Positions 1-40,950 of a DNA stretch of 64,000 nucleotides are shown here, in pieces; positions within the stretch are counted from its first letter, which is position 1; each line of letters starts with the position of its first letter. The DNA comes from Actinostola sp. cb2023. Lineage: Eukaryota > Cnidaria > Anthozoa > Actiniaria > Actinostolidae. The translations under genes were made by a program, and so were the position numbers. The stretch lies in the NCBI GenBank assembly GCA_033675265.1, contig JAUJYZ010001048.1:88775-152774 (forward strand), in the 5' to 3' direction. The notes under the pieces were generated by a model. The model did not search any database. It saw only the letters and a program-made list of their open reading frames with translations, and was not told the DNA's origin.

Positions 1-233
1 GTTTAAAAATTGATTGAATTCCCGCGTGCAAAATTATCTTTGAACAAGGCCGGTCGAATTTTCTATAATGTGCAATAACAAAAAATATTTACAAAATAGG
101 AAATAATCTCCAGCATATTTAGAATCTGCATTTATTCAGCTTTAAGAAAATGTATACTTTTATACATGTTGGACGAGTGGTTAGCGCGCTACGCGGCTTT
201 CAGTGAACAGTGTCACGAAGGTCCCCTGGTACC

Positions 234-354
234 TTAAAGCTGCATCTACACGAACAAGTTTTCCTTGACAAGGAAAAATTGACAATTTTTTGTCGTCTAC
301 ACGAACAAGTCTTCCTTGTCAAGGAAAATTTGCTCGTATAGATTCGGCTTAACA
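234..354. mobile_element. Small MITE with TTAA ends
   Basis: About 120 bp. The left end (AGCTGCATCTACACGA) and right end are imperfect inverted repeats, and both arms also hold the motif ACACGAACAAG followed by TTCCTTG. TTAA flanks both sides, which fits a piggyBac-type target duplication. There is no coding capacity. The rest of 1-2052 shows no gene that I can support. Confidence 0.6.
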
Positions 355-2052
355 TGTCTCAGTTCTCATAAAAATTGTACGTAAAAACTGATTCCAATTT
401 GTCTGAACTTTCCACAAATAATGATAATGTTGATTTAGTGTACCACTTGTGGTATGCTAGAAGTCATGACACGTTAATAAAGTTTATGTATGTATGTAGA
501 GAAACAAGTTTCCCGTTCTCGTGATAATCTTACAAGCACGTTATTATCTCATCGACACATTCGAGGAGTCCTGTGTTGAATATTATTCTTTGTATTCGGT
601 CCGGGTTCATGCAACTAATTGCAGTAAGCTCGCAGATGTTTCTTAGGATATTGAAAACGAATTGTAATGTTGTCTCATGTCATATTGGAGACCCGACACT
701 CAAAAAGAAAATCTACTGCATGTAATCAGTGAAGAAGCTGCACTATAGTATCTATGTCAACTCTACAGAATAATACCTTGGCTTTTTGTGATCAATTCAG
801 TCCCTTTGAAGGTAGTTCTGCAATAGACTCCGACAACAATAGATCGACTTTCAGTTCAGTTTCTTGTGGACGTATCTCTTTCTATAAATCATCCCATGTT
901 CTGGTCGCTTGTTTTGAAGAAGAATCTTTTTGAAATAGCTTCAGAACGAAGTGATAATTGTTAATGGTATATTTTCTGAGTATAATTAAACTTTATTGAC
1001 AACTAGCCGCCCGTTAATTGATATGAAAAGTTTACTCAACTGGTGAATTAATTCTGGTCTCATTTTCGATGTTAATTAATATTTCATCATTCTAACTCAA
1101 GTCAACATTATTACTTCTAATAACCATGTCATAGTTAAAGCTCTGCTTTGGAGATTTTGACTTTTTTCTATCTTTTTATTATTGTAGAATATTATTTTTG
1201 GACCATTATTATTTTTGTTTTTATTATAAATTCCTTGTGCTAAATTACTCTTAGGGAGTTAACAATCTTTGTCTCAGTGATGCTTCGTGTTGATAAACAT
1301 CAGCTGGCTTTGTAATGATGATTTGATAACTATCATATTAAAAGTTCTTGCCAAGTTGTCAGTTTATTTCATCAGCCAATCAATTTCTGGCTGGTACATA
1401 ATATAAACAATGGCTGCGCCACCTAAAATATCGCTGTTACAATACGTAGCGGAGATATAGCGTGGCTTGTATAGTCGGAACTGGCGACGAAATTAGCTGT
1501 GTTGTACCAAGGCGTATGAACGAGGAAAAAGGAACTGTACTCGATCATCAATCGAAACATTTTTAGATTTTGAATTTTATTTGAAATGGATCATTATGCA
1601 GCTGAACATCATCCTACTTGGTGATAAAAGCATTTATTCGTTTTCAAGACATTGCGCAAATGGCATATATTTTGCCAATAAGTTTGTTTTTCAAGTGATG
1701 AGAAGTACAGCATAACGTCTCAGTGAATGAAACTGATTCAGCAAAGATTGATGACATGTTTTACTAGTGTGTATTTATATGCAAACAGCTGCAAAGTTTT
1801 ACTTCGCAGTCATTGTCATTACTTAGTAAACGAATGTTTTTGTAAACATGATAAATGACATACTGTGTTGGTAATGACAGATTACGAGAAGAAAAACAAA
1901 TTATAATGAAAATAATATACAACAGAATTTCTGAATTCTGTACTTAAATTTATTATTATTTAATTATTATTATTATACAAAACCCTAACCCCACTCACAC
2001 TAGAATAGTGGCAAGAAAAATGAATTACAATTGAACTATATTTTCTTTTTAG

Positions 2053-5000
2053 ATGAGGTCGGAAGAAAGCGAACTTATGACGAATTTAAAGACAAAGAGA
2101 GCGTATTCCTCGAACTCAAACGACTGAGAGGTAAAACAAAGTATTTGACAACTCATGTATGATACAAGTAGAGATATCTACCTGACTGACGTCAATAGGG
2201 AGCCATGCAAGCATATAATTCTGACCGTGTGATACAGTCATTTGCAAAAATTCTGGCCGCCACGATATATCAATATATCAATATACAGTATCAATATATC
2301 GGGTGCATTATGGGTAATTCAATAATTCTATTTTGAGTTTCCTAACTTATTAAATGAAGAAAATTTACAAACAACAAACGCATGACTAAAATAAACATTA
2401 TACTAAATATTTATACCAACTTTGCTGGCGTTAACTTTAAGGGGAATTTGCTATTATTTAATTACCCATAATGCACCCGATATATTGATATTTCGTAGCG
2501 GCCAGAATTTTTGCAATGACTGTATTGTCAACTTGGTGTAACGTTGAGCTGTTGGTCGTACTTTCTTCGTTATAATTATAATTGTTGAAGCTCCAAAATC
2601 ATAAATGATCCTTTTCTGTTTCTTAGACGAGAATCATGAAATCGGTGCTACTTTGGAACGCAAAGAGACGGAGATGAGAATTCTTCATGGTCAGTATCAA
2701 AGACATGCTCAATAGTACTTTTTCTTTTTCCATTGTCAAGCTCGTAGGCGGCGGGACGAAATTAGGGCGGAGCGAGGGGCTGAAATGATTGAAGAATGCC
2801 ATCTTTTTGTAGGGGGAAGGGGAGGGGGTACTGACGCTTTGTTCCGAACCTAGTGTGAGTGTAGGTTCACAACTGCAAGAACAAAAACACAACATTATCT
2901 ACTTTTCAGATGCATATCAACAACAAGTTGTTTGTGAAAGAGAAAAGCGATTAGCAGCCGATAAAGAAGCAGCAGAACTAAAAGGTTAGTCAGGCTGAAG
3001 AAAACCCATTATTTTATGGAAACTGATATAACAATAGAGTTGATGTCGCGGGCGTAAATATGTTTTTGGCCCGAGTCAGGCTCATTTTGGCCCGAGCCTC
3101 CGGGCGAGGGTTAAAATGAGCTCTGAGAAGGGATAAGCTTAATTAAAACGTTGGAGAAAACTGCAAAATTTGTCAAAACAATCTTTGCACCAAAGTTTTC
3201 TTGAAAGGAAAACTAACAGAATTCCATCAACAGCAAAGAAATAGTCCTTTGGAAGCACTAAAATTAATTATGCAAATAACACTGAAATGGAAGTTTGGCA
3301 TAATTAAATTGCATGAACTGAGCGGGTTTCGCTCGACGAAGACAAACTTACATTCACTTCGACGCCGGGAATGGATCTACTACGGACTGTTACAGCTCTG
3401 ATACCGGTCAAGGCACTTGCTGTGAGATCCTTCTTCTGGTTTGTTTTAAACTCTGCTCAATTTGACCATTTTGAATTCGTCTCGGCGCACCAGTCACTGA
3501 ACTTTTTCATTCCCCACAAAGTTTGTTTACTCGTGTTTTGGGGCATGAATTCTTCTTCGAGTTTCTGTAAATCCTCTTCATCTAGCTGAGAAGACTGTGA
3601 ATTTGCTTCTTCGTTATTATTTTTTAGCTATTGTGTCGTTATAAAGCACAAAAACAATAGCTGACTCTCGAGTCAAAGTGCTGCCAGCCAAGAAATAACG
3701 GCGCGAACAGTTGAATGGTTTGCCTTTTAGCCCGCTGATTTCACCATTTTAGACCGCAAAATACGCCACAATGCCCGATGAAATGATTATAATATGAGTT
3801 CTAACTGACGAGTACATAAACATTTTCAACTTTCAGCATCAAATGTAGAGTTGCGTAAAAACCTTCAACGAAAAGAATCCGAAATGAAGATTTTACACGG
3901 TAGGTTGGTAGCCCGGGGGAATAGGGGTGTGCCTCCGGGATGTCGAAACCCTGACCCTATTTAAGAATGACAAATTGGAAAATTCATAATCTTTCCAAGG
4001 ATTTGTAACTGAAATATAGACCCAATTTAAGGAAAAAGTTAATACTACTATTCCTTTAGAAATCACTAATATCAGAAGTAAAAAAATAAAAAAGTGTACG
4101 CAAATTAAAGATCGAATATTTTATTTTACCGAGGTGAAAAAGCAAAATATGGTACCCCATTTCAGGATCTGGAGGTTCAAAAACCATACCCTATTCGGGG
4201 GCACATACCTATATAGCGTATATATGGGAGTTCCCCCCCCCCCCTCCCCCTGGGGTTGGTGGCCCCCCCTCCCCCTGGGGTTGGTGGCCTTGTTCATGCT
4301 GGCCGCCATCTTGGAAACTGCTTGGATGAAAAGCACTCTATAATGGTGTGAAGCGACTGACAGCTGTTGTCACAATAGTGTTTTAAAAGCCTACTGCTTG
4401 AAGCTTACATTCTTGTACCAGCACTCAGTTGCTATAGGGATTATGTACAGTGATTGTGTTACTCCCAGACTGGAGAGATATTTGATTTACAAACTTTGCC
4501 ATATGGCAGGGTCATCGCAACAGCGTTAGCCAATTACTGCGGGCCGTATTCATTTACTTATTTATTTTATTAGCTTTGCCATATCGAACAGTGGTGTGGT
4601 TTCATTGATATCAATGAAATAAAATAGAGCATCGAGCTAAGGCACGGAATAGCCGCGACAGTGAAGCGAGAACAAAGTGTTTATTTACCGAAGCAAGGGC
4701 TATCTTTTAGTGAAGGCCTGGTTACTTTTCAAGATGGCGGTCACACATTGAGATTTTTATTATTATTTTGGTGATCTAAAATATATGGTTATTTTGAATT
4801 CAAATTTATTATTACAGATTCGTACTTGTACCAAATCAGAAAAGAACGAGAGAAACGGGAAGAGTTGGAGAATGATCTGATAGACCTCAGAGGTATGTCT
4901 GAATTGTGGTAACTATGGCAACGCAGTTTTTAATCTTTGTCATTTTATTATTACTTGCCACGGTCATTGTTTTCCCCGAGTTAACAAGGTCTCAAATGTG

Positions 5001-5087
5001 TTTTTGTTGTCGTCTTCTCCAGGATCAGTTGCCTTTGCAAGCGGAGTTGCCATTCGTGATCCAAACATAAAACAAGAGAATGTCTGA
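2053..5087 (+). CDS. Coiled-coil protein gene, 3' part, built from alternating short symmetric exons
   Basis: Six spliced exons are visible: 2053-2130, 2627-2690, 2910-2984, 3837-3899, 4818-4892 and 5023-5087, the last ending in TGA. Every junction has AG/GT borders in phase 1, so the exons join into one frame; none starts with a usable ATG, so the 5' part lies left of the window. The protein is rich in Glu, Lys, Arg and Leu and should form a coiled coil. The internal exons alternate between two types: a 63-64 bp type (for example LRKNLQRKESEMKILH) and a 75-78 bp type with an EREKR core, which implies duplicated exon pairs. The C-terminus (VAIRDPNIKQENV) is not coiled coil. I do not recognise the family. 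The gene converges with ELP1, whose stop lies about 250 bp away. Confidence 0.75.
2232..2525. mobile_element. MITE in an intron of the coiled-coil gene, TA(CAGTCATT) ends
   Basis: Inverted repeats of about 45 bp bound the element: the left arm starts TACAGTCATTTGCAAAAATT and the right arm ends in its reverse complement ATGACTGTA. The termini and TA flanks resemble Tc1/mariner-type MITEs. There is no ORF. It lies between the first two visible exons. Confidence 0.7.
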
Positions 5088-5335
5088 CGAGTTTTACCCA
5101 TTACACCCGGACGATTTACCGTGCAGGACCAACGCGTTGGAAGACTTCGAGACCTGCGCTGAAAAGCGATGTTGTCGTCGTGGGCGCCATCTTGGATTTT
5201 TGATTTTTGAAAAGTTGATAATTTGAATTAAAATTTCGTCCTTCATAACGCGTACATCGTTGGACATCTTGAACACATTCGTTCATGCAAAGATGCTAGA
5301 GGAAGAAGGATGTCTGGATAGACGGACACGCTTAT

Positions 5336-33131
<27,796 letters not shown>

Positions 33132-34029
33132 GATGTATAAAAATTATGTGTGTGTTTCCTAAAAAGAGGTGATTTAAAAACATATGACCATATAATTGAC
33201 TTACAGTTTATACATGTACTGTAAGGCAGAGAGTCCCAGATATAGAACAGTTGACTGTATACATGTACATGGCTACATATAAGCTTACTAATGTACATTG
33301 TATGCATTTGAATTGCATCTCTAGAAAGAAAGAAAAATTCCCATGGGAGAGAACTCAAATTAAGCTTAAGGATCATTTAATTACGATTAAGAAATGTTGA
33401 TTTGCGCTCATTAACTAATGTATAGACGCGCGCAGGAGCTGGCATGGTGTTGATGGGCATTTATGGATCAAAGATGATGAGATGATACTGTATGATCCCT
33501 AAGGCCTATTAAAACTCGCCTAATTGTATAAATCTTATACAGTATAATTAAGTGCACGAACAATACTATTATCTCTGTTGAAGAATACAGTTACCTTGAC
33601 TAAGATTAAGTCTGTAAATGTTACAACTTTCAAAGAAATCGTTTCAGGGAATACAACACAGACCATGTGTGTTTATACTACTGGGCAAAACCGCTGATAA
33701 CGTGAAAGGACTGGGACGAGTGAAACATAAATTCAATAAAATTCGATAAACAAATCCAGTCTTATTTAAAAATTGTAATTCCTACAGAAAATAAAATAAA
33801 TTTACCATATTTTTAAAATGTTGTCAATGTTTATTCATTTCTTAATTCTAAATACAAATTTCCGTACCATGAGCCCGCGCAATACCGAGCAGTGGTCATC
33901 CAAAATGGCGGGCAAAGTGAGATTTTCGTCAAATGAAAGGCGCCAAAAAAGCTGTAAAAACTCGCTTTTTTTCCAGAAAATCGATATCATGGATATATGT
34001 GGTTGTTATAATAAGTGTTTGGTTTTCCA
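33132..34029. promoter_or_regulatory. Shared ELP1/LRRC28 intergenic promoter region
   Basis: Both genes start outward from this 0.9 kb interval (ELP1 ATG at 33131 minus, LRRC28 ATG at 34030 plus), and no other gene is seen inside. AAAATGGCGGG at 33902-33911 fits a YY1-type site, a motif common near housekeeping promoters. I see no clear TATA box. The actual transcription starts are not visible. Confidence 0.45.
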
Positions 34030-37000
34030 ATGAGCGTGTATTTGGTATCTGGCGAAGTTCAGGCAATAATCTACGAGGCCAAAACTAAGGGCCACAAAAA
34101 CTTGTTTTTGAACTATCAACACTTGTCTGAATTGCCCCAAGAATTGCTTCAACTTAACAAAGCAGAAAAACTTTATCTCAAGTATAATATCTTAAAGGAA
34201 CTGGTAAGAGATTGAAGATAAGAACTAGCTGTAAATGTGAATGCGAGTCTGTTTAGACGTAGATTTGTACAAATTGAAATAAAATAAATTTAGTCACTTT
34301 TAAAAGCTTATAATCTTATGTCATATGTCAGACTTATTGAAAGTTTGATCGTGCTCAGCGCTGTGCGTGCATTTAGCGGCCCAGTCCAAGATTCAGCGTA
34401 GGTTTTTATTTTGAAATGCGCAATGAGTTTATATGTGAAGACTTGTACTTGCAAGTATATTTGGCTTTAATTACTGTCTGCCCATCTATCTGTCTGTCCA
34501 TCTGTCTGTCTGTCTGTCCATTCATTCATTCTATCTATCTGTCTGTCTGTCCATCTGTTGACCTGTTTGTCCATCTGTCTGTCTGTCCATCTGTCGACCT
34601 GTCTGTCCATCTGTCAACCTGTCTGTCGATCTGTCTGTCTGTCCATCTGTTGACCTGTCTGTCCATCTGTCCATCTGTCGACCTGTCTGTCCATCTGTCG
34701 ACCTGTCTGTCCATCTGTCAACCTGTCTGTCCATCTGTCAACCTGTCTGTCCATCTGTCAACCTGTCTGTCCATCTGTCAACCTGTCTGTCCATCTGTCG
34801 ACCTGTCTGTCCATCTGTCGACCTGTCTGTCCATCTGTAGACCTGTTTGTCCATCTGTCTGTCTGTCCATCTGTCGACTTGTCTATCCATCTGTGCATCT
34901 GTCTGTTTGTTTGATTGGCTGGCTGTCTGTCTGTGTCTATCTGTCTACCTGGCTGCTGCCTCAGCCCCATCTGTCACATTTGCAAACCTGCCTCTTTACA
35001 TTTGTTTGTCTGCTGACTACCTATAAAGCCTGTCATACCTACAGTACATCTCCTAACTTGGCTACCTACCTGTTTATCAATCTGTCTATCTGAACCACAG
35101 TTTACATGTAATTTGCAAAGTACAGTAATAATACAAAGTTATAATTTCTCACCAGCCATCAAATATCTGGAAACTAGAAAGTCTAATAGAACTGTAAGTT
35201 ATGTAAGATCAAGTTATCATGTTTGTCTTATGCCATGTGAACAAGTGCAACCACCTTTAATGCATGATTTGGCATACTGTCTGAACTTAAAACAATAGAA
35301 TACCTTGACATATTGGAGCTGATTGGCTAATAATAGTGATATAATTTATGTACACAAGTACTGTATGCTAATACATTAACTAAAGGTAGCCATACTTGTT
35401 CATATCTCACAGTAACATCATTCTGGGCTTATCTGCATTTGATTATATATATATGCATGTTAAAATGCACAGTATAAATATTATTATTTTGATTTTACTA
35501 TAAAGTTTAGCAATAGAAATAGACGACATTTCGATGCTTCAGATGTCATTATCAAGTCAAAACTGAAAGGATGATGATGATGATGATAATAATTATTATT
35601 ATTATGCCTCATTTTTGTGCAGATATCTTCATTCAAATAACCTGCAAGCAATACCAGAAGGTGTGTTGAACGTGCTTATTCTGTAGTTCAATATCATTTA
35701 CAAGTATATAAACTTGTAAGGAAAGCCTACGTGTAGGCTGAATTCCTCTGGTGCATTCTGCAGCTTTGTACATTGTACAAGTGCATTGCTGGCAACTCAC
35801 ATTTTCTACCAACTTGTTGCACAATTATTAACAAGGTTAATCCTGCAAATATTCAATGCTTTTTCACATTTTATGCCAACATAATTCAGTGAGGAAAACT
35901 CTGCTTATTTGTATTTTCTTTGCATGGCTTCAGAAATAGGACAACTTCACTGCTTAAAATCACTGAACATCTCTAATAACTACTTAAAGTCACTTCCATC
36001 AACAATTGGACATTTGACTCAACTGGAAGATTTGCATCTGGCAAATAATCTGCTGTCAAGTCTACCTAAAAGTAAGAACAATGTTATTTACTGTTGTGTA
36101 GTAATCCAGGGCTCTTCGACTGTAACTCTCTAAGTTAGACACCCTCAGAACTCCTTCTGTCTAGCATAGTAAGATGTCCACCTTAGAGAATGAATGAATG
36201 AATGAATGAATGAATGATAGAGAGAGAGAGAACATTTATAATAACACATTGTAGTGGGAACCAGTGGTGTGCAGCTTAGAAGGGTGTCTTGTGTTATAGA
36301 GCTATCCAACATATATGGGTGTCTGTCTTAGAATTAAGCTACAAATGTATGAAGCTTATAGAAGGGTGTCTGTCTTATAGAGCTATCGAGTATAGTTCTA
36401 AGGGTGTCTGTACATGTCTTAGAGAGTTATCTTGCTTTGAGGTGTGTCTGTCTTAGAGAGGTGTCCTGTTCTGCATGTAAGAAGGGTGTACATGTATATC
36501 TTAGAGAGCTACATGTATCCAGCTTGGGAGGGTGTCTGTCTTAGAGAGGTGTCCAGCTGTTGTAAAGCAATACAGTGAATCTAAATAATTCAAATAACAA
36601 AATCCTTTTCCATATACATGTAAGGTCTTGGCAACCTCTGCTCATTAAAAGTCCTTGATGTAATGAACAATGACTTAGTACTGTTACCATGGCAACTATG
36701 CCATTGTTGTAAGCTGGAAACTCTCTCGTTTGATGGCAACAGAGTTATGTGGATTCCGCGACAGTTGACTAGACTTGAACATCTGAAAGAATTGTCTGGA
36801 AGCAGAAATAAACTGACTTTTATTCCACAAGGTACAACATTAAAATGGCTGCTTGTGTCTATATACTATGATATAATTACAAGATATATAGCTAATTGCA
36901 AAATCGTTGTCAGGTTGAAACTCATAAATCATAGAAGCTGAGACCGCAAGGATGGATGGGAAATCAGTTCATGACCCACATTACATGCAGATATATTCAA

Positions 37001-40000
37001 TGTTCTCGTAGTTTTGAAGATATGTGAGCTATTTAACTAAGATCCTACAAGTCTGCATAAAAAGGTCGATGATTTGACGGTGTTATTTGAGAGTTTTAAT
37101 TTCCCAGAATTCCTTTTGGTCATAGCTTTCATGATTTTCAACCCGACAACGATTATGCAATTAGCTATATGTATAGAGCAAAAGAGCAGTGAGTCTAGCA
37201 ACATGAGGAGAAGCCATGTGTATATCTTGCTTTAGGAACTTGCTTTACATCTCCCGTCATGTTTATATCCGCAGTATATAGACTCAGTGTCACAAGCCTA
37301 CTTAGCGTCATTTTCGTATGAGTGGGAAACCTACGGTACCATGACACTCAAATGGCTTCCTTTCTGAACCAATCAAAAAGCATGCAGATGCATCTCATCC
37401 AATCAAACTCTTTCAATATGGCAAGGCACGGTGCGGCGACAGTGTGGTATAACTTTCCCACTCATATGAAAACGACTCTAATCTACATGTACTACCTAAA
37501 CCAATACTTTATTTAGAAAGAGTGACAGTGACATTCATGTAGATTTAACAAGAAGAGCTTTACTTGGAAACCAAAAGGATATAAAATATGGCGAAACATG
37601 CACACGAGATTCAATAAGTTTCTGACTGCTATGACTTGTATAATATGTATTTATCACAAATGAGTGCAGATTATTATTATTATTATTGATGTTATTGGTT
37701 GTTTTTAGATATTGATCACATGTTGTTATTAGAATCACTTCTTTTGGATTCTAACACTAATCTGGCTTCTCTTCCTGCCACGTTATTGAAACTGCAGTAT
37801 CTGTCTACACTTGGAATTAACAGGTATAACATTGCCTCTATATGCAACTCTTTCGTTGACCATAGAATTAGTGAATGAGCTGCCAGGAATCATAGTAGAA
37901 GCTGGCAACCAGTGAAATTCTGCCATCTGTCAAGACAAAAGATAGCAGCCTGTCTATCCATCGAGTACTGACGATTCCCAGGCACACAATGTGAGGTGTC
38001 TGTATTACACTACAAACAAAATATTGTAAAAACATTTTGGGCACCATAAATTAAGATGATCCCTCCAAGGAAAATTCCTTGCTACACCCTGCTTGTATGG
38101 TAGCACTTGTTTGAGTTACCAGCAGGAAGAAGATGTGGAATATTTCTTTGTGAATCATTCTTATAGTTTACTCTTCTTTGCTTTAAGATGTGATGATCAA
38201 AATGCCATTGAAAATAGAGTTTCAGGTACTACTAGTGTATATATAGACCAAGTCCTTGCTGGATTAGAGCCTAAGTTACTATGTGCACTGCAGTTGCTGC
38301 TGACCTGAAACCTTTTAGTGCCAAAGAAATAGGTACAGCTACTGAAGAGGTGTTTGTAGTGTTTTTTTTATATAGAAGTTTTTGTGGCCGTAAAGTTTTC
38401 TAGACTTTCCAGAAATGCACCTACACTATAGGAAGGGAGTGCACTTGGTTACGAATTGGTTAGGTACAAATGTATGTGCAACAATAGTGTCCCAACATGA
38501 TTCTAAAAATACAGATTCCCAACTTTTACTGTCGTCGATTGGGAATTTTTTCACAGTAAAATAACTTTCAACTCATCAAATGCAGATTTGATTCTCTTAT
38601 AATTATATAACCCCCTTGTTCATAAAAGCCTCCAAACCCAAACCCAGACCATAGACTGCCACACACCCCACCCCATCCTCCCATGGGACTGTAGGACACT
38701 CTTGTAGCACATCACCATATAAGTACAAATGAAACCTCATTGAATATTAATGATCCTTTATGATGACGTCATCAGCAAATTATTTAAGACCAAATTAATT
38801 ATGCAAAGGCGTCTGTTCACAACGTTCGGCAGAAAGAGTAAAGTTGCCCCCCAACCCTACTTTTGCTGACTTACATGTATTAGCACTCCATGCTACTCCC
38901 TGTTGGTTATTCCACTGGGAGGGCGTACCCATACCTTAATGCTAATAAGGCAGCAGAAAGGATAATGTACTATACTCTCTCTCGTTTTGTTGTCGACAGA
39001 CTTCGCAAGGTGTTTTCCTGATGCAGTGTTTATTGGTAGATCATCTCCATGTGTCTGTCCTCTCCTAGAGCTTTGTTTGAGAGCGGTTGACAGTCTCTGT
39101 AAGTATCTGTTACTATTTATATTACATCTGGTCTCTGGCAAATGTTGGAAGACTGGGTTCGAGTGTTTTCATTGGCTGAATTAGTTACAAGTTTTTCGAG
39201 GTGTTTGCCCTCGATGAAAGACTAGTGGAAATATCACTTGAATGGATTCAACCGGTTCTTTCTCCAGCACATTGGATAGGCTATACAGTAACACGTGTAC
39301 CCATGCACCCAGTCTTCCAATGTATTTGCCACAGATCGGTCAATTTTAATTTTCCGATACACATATCCCATGGATAATTTTCAGTCTTTCATTTTGTGCA
39401 TGTGTTGCACTGTGGCTCTAACACAAATGCAGTTTTACATTTAAACCATGATTCAAACATATGAAACATTTCCAAGAGAAATTGTGGAGTGAAATTGAAA
39501 ACTGGGGTAGCTATAAAAAACGTCAAAATCATAACGCAAATATAAAGTAAAAGTAAAAGCCATATTTAACGTCCGTAACCCCTTCAGTCGAAACTGTTCT
39601 CCCAGGAGGCGGACAGTGCGCCCTTTTACCCCCTCCCTACATCAGTGCTCCGTCTTACGGGTATTTAAAGCTACACTAATTCGTGAACCCTAACCCTAAC
39701 GCTAACGCTACATATACAAGAACTGAGATTAGAGCAAATCAACGAAGATATCCTCCTGCCACAGGCAACCCGCCGTGTAATAAATTTCTAAAAAAAGTAC
39801 TAAGTATGTGAAGAAAAAAGATACTCTACTGACTTATTCCCTTCTGCTTCCAAAACGACACATTCAAAGCTTTTTAATGAAGTATATTTTCCCGCTTTTT
39901 TCGAATTTCAGTTCATTCGTGTTTTCCAACAAGTGGTTTTCTGTTGCCTGGCAACTTAGACGCCCTACTGAAATCACCGACTGGACACTGTTTTAACTGC

Positions 40001-40174
40001 CAGCGACCTTTCTTTGTTGGCTTCTTTGTATTTACTACCACAGCGACGCGTGCAGTTGAAATCACACGGCATTTTGTGCAGAGAGATCTCGACAGGTTTG
40101 AGAAAGTCAAGCTGGAGATGGTATTCGCTCTGTGTTCGTCGGAATGTTTGAAGTTTATAGAAAGTCTTTTGTGA
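34030..40174 (+). CDS. LRRC28: Leucine-rich repeat-containing protein 28, nine exons
   Basis: Exons: 34030-34203, 35156-35193, 35623-35660, 35934-36071, 36625-36831, 37709-37823, 38188-38225, 39000-39098, 39912-40174 (TGA). They sum to 1110 nt, 369 aa, against 367 in human, and all phases agree. The N-terminus [20 protein letters not shown] matches human [20 protein letters not shown]. About six leucine-rich repeats follow (YLHSNNLQAIPE, LNISNNYLKSLP, LHLANNLLSSLP), then a C-terminal part with CPLLELCLRAVDSL and a Cys-pair region (SPTGHCFNCQRPFF ... LCSSECLKF) like human CPLGHCHRCSEPMF. Function of the family is poorly known; it is a presumed intracellular binding protein. ATG 34030 was chosen because the frame upstream has only a GTG. 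Three of the exons are exactly 38 bp. Confidence 0.93.
34480..34960. repeat. CTGTCCATCTGTCGAC 20-bp tandem repeat
   Basis: TGTC-rich array whose main unit is ACCTGTCTGTCCATCTGTCG. The 225-codon plus frame across it is low-complexity and not a gene. LRRC28 intron 1. Confidence 0.92.
36190..36560. repeat. Degenerate GGGTGTCTGTCTTAGAGAG repeat
   Basis: Eight or so loose copies of a 35-45 bp unit with GTGTCTGTCTTAGAG and AGCTATC, plus GAATGAAT repeats at the left edge. LRRC28 intron between exons 4 and 5. Confidence 0.7.
36885..37171. mobile_element. MITE family A, single-unit copy
   Basis: TATATAGCTAATTGCAAAAT at the left and ATTATGCAATTAGCTATAT at the right; it shares TTGAAGATATGTGAGCTATT and AATTCCTTTTGGTCATAGCT with the copy at 7617-8042, in inverted orientation. 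Confidence 0.85.
37311..37478. mobile_element. MITE family B, copy 5
   Basis: CATTTTCGTATGAGTGGGAA to TTCCCACTCATATGAAAACG. The centre has diverged but keeps two CCAATCA boxes. LRRC28 intron. Confidence 0.8.
39146..39335. mobile_element. MITE family C, uninterrupted copy
   Basis: TGGAAGACTGGGTTCGAGTG at the left and ACCCAGTCTTCCA at the right are inverted. The middle holds TCATCGA/TCGATGA arms and matches the right part of 18965-19250. It lies right after LRRC28 exon 8. Confidence 0.8.
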
Positions 40175-40199
40175 TGATATATGGTACTCCTATGTTAAG

Positions 40200-40320
40200 T
40201 GGCCCTCTATTAAGCGGCCACATAGAGCTATAAAGTGGCCACCCTCTATTCAACGGCCACCCCTCTATTCAATGGCCACCCTATATTCAACGGCCATCAA
40301 CGGCCACCTCCATTTTTGCC
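40200..40320. repeat. CTATTCAACGGCCACC tandem repeat
   Basis: Five or six imperfect 16-22 bp units of CCCTCTATTCAACGGCCAC just downstream of the LRRC28 stop. Possibly part of its 3' UTR. Confidence 0.75.
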
Positions 40321-40950
40321 AGTCCCAAAGGGCGAGTTTCCAGCAACAGAGAAAGTACAAATAAATGGAAACTGAAGGAAAGAATGAATGGCAATGGGAG
40401 AAACAACGTAAGAAACAACGTGCAAATAAAAGTTGAATGAATAAATGAATGATTATGAATGAATCATTTTATCAATAAATGAAACGAAAAAAGACAAGGG
40501 TGAAAACAAGATTACGTAACATACAGACTATATTAACCGATAATTAGATGAGTGTTTACAAGACATTCACAGCATAACCTGCAATACAGTAAACTCTCTC
40601 GGCTATAGAGGTAATCTATAGTACAGTGTAGACCAGACAAAAGTGTCTTATTCGATCGAGAGTTTACTATTCCCATGCATGACGTAAACAACAGTAAGAT
40701 CATGAACTTTGCGCTTCAAATTTAGTTCTGACTAATAATTCTTGTAACAACGTTCCTAAGCCTGTGTCTATAATATATTATTAAATACCTTTTTGTGGTA
40801 ATGTGCTGAACTATGAGCACTAAATAACCGAAATTTTAAGGTCTCGAACAAGAATTTGTAACTGTACATCTGAAAGTTGTATTGAAGATTTCTTGATTTC
40901 AATTATAAACCAAATGCTGTAGTCGCTTGTTCATCAATGGGTATGCAGTA

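Noticed and set aside
178..230. tRNA-like stretch TGGACGAGTGGTTAGCGCGC (A-box-like)
   Set aside because: No convincing B box or cloverleaf; at most a SINE fragment.
34416..35093. 225-codon plus-strand frame
   Set aside because: TGTC tandem repeat within LRRC28 intron 1; the real exon in that interval is the 38-bp one at 35156.
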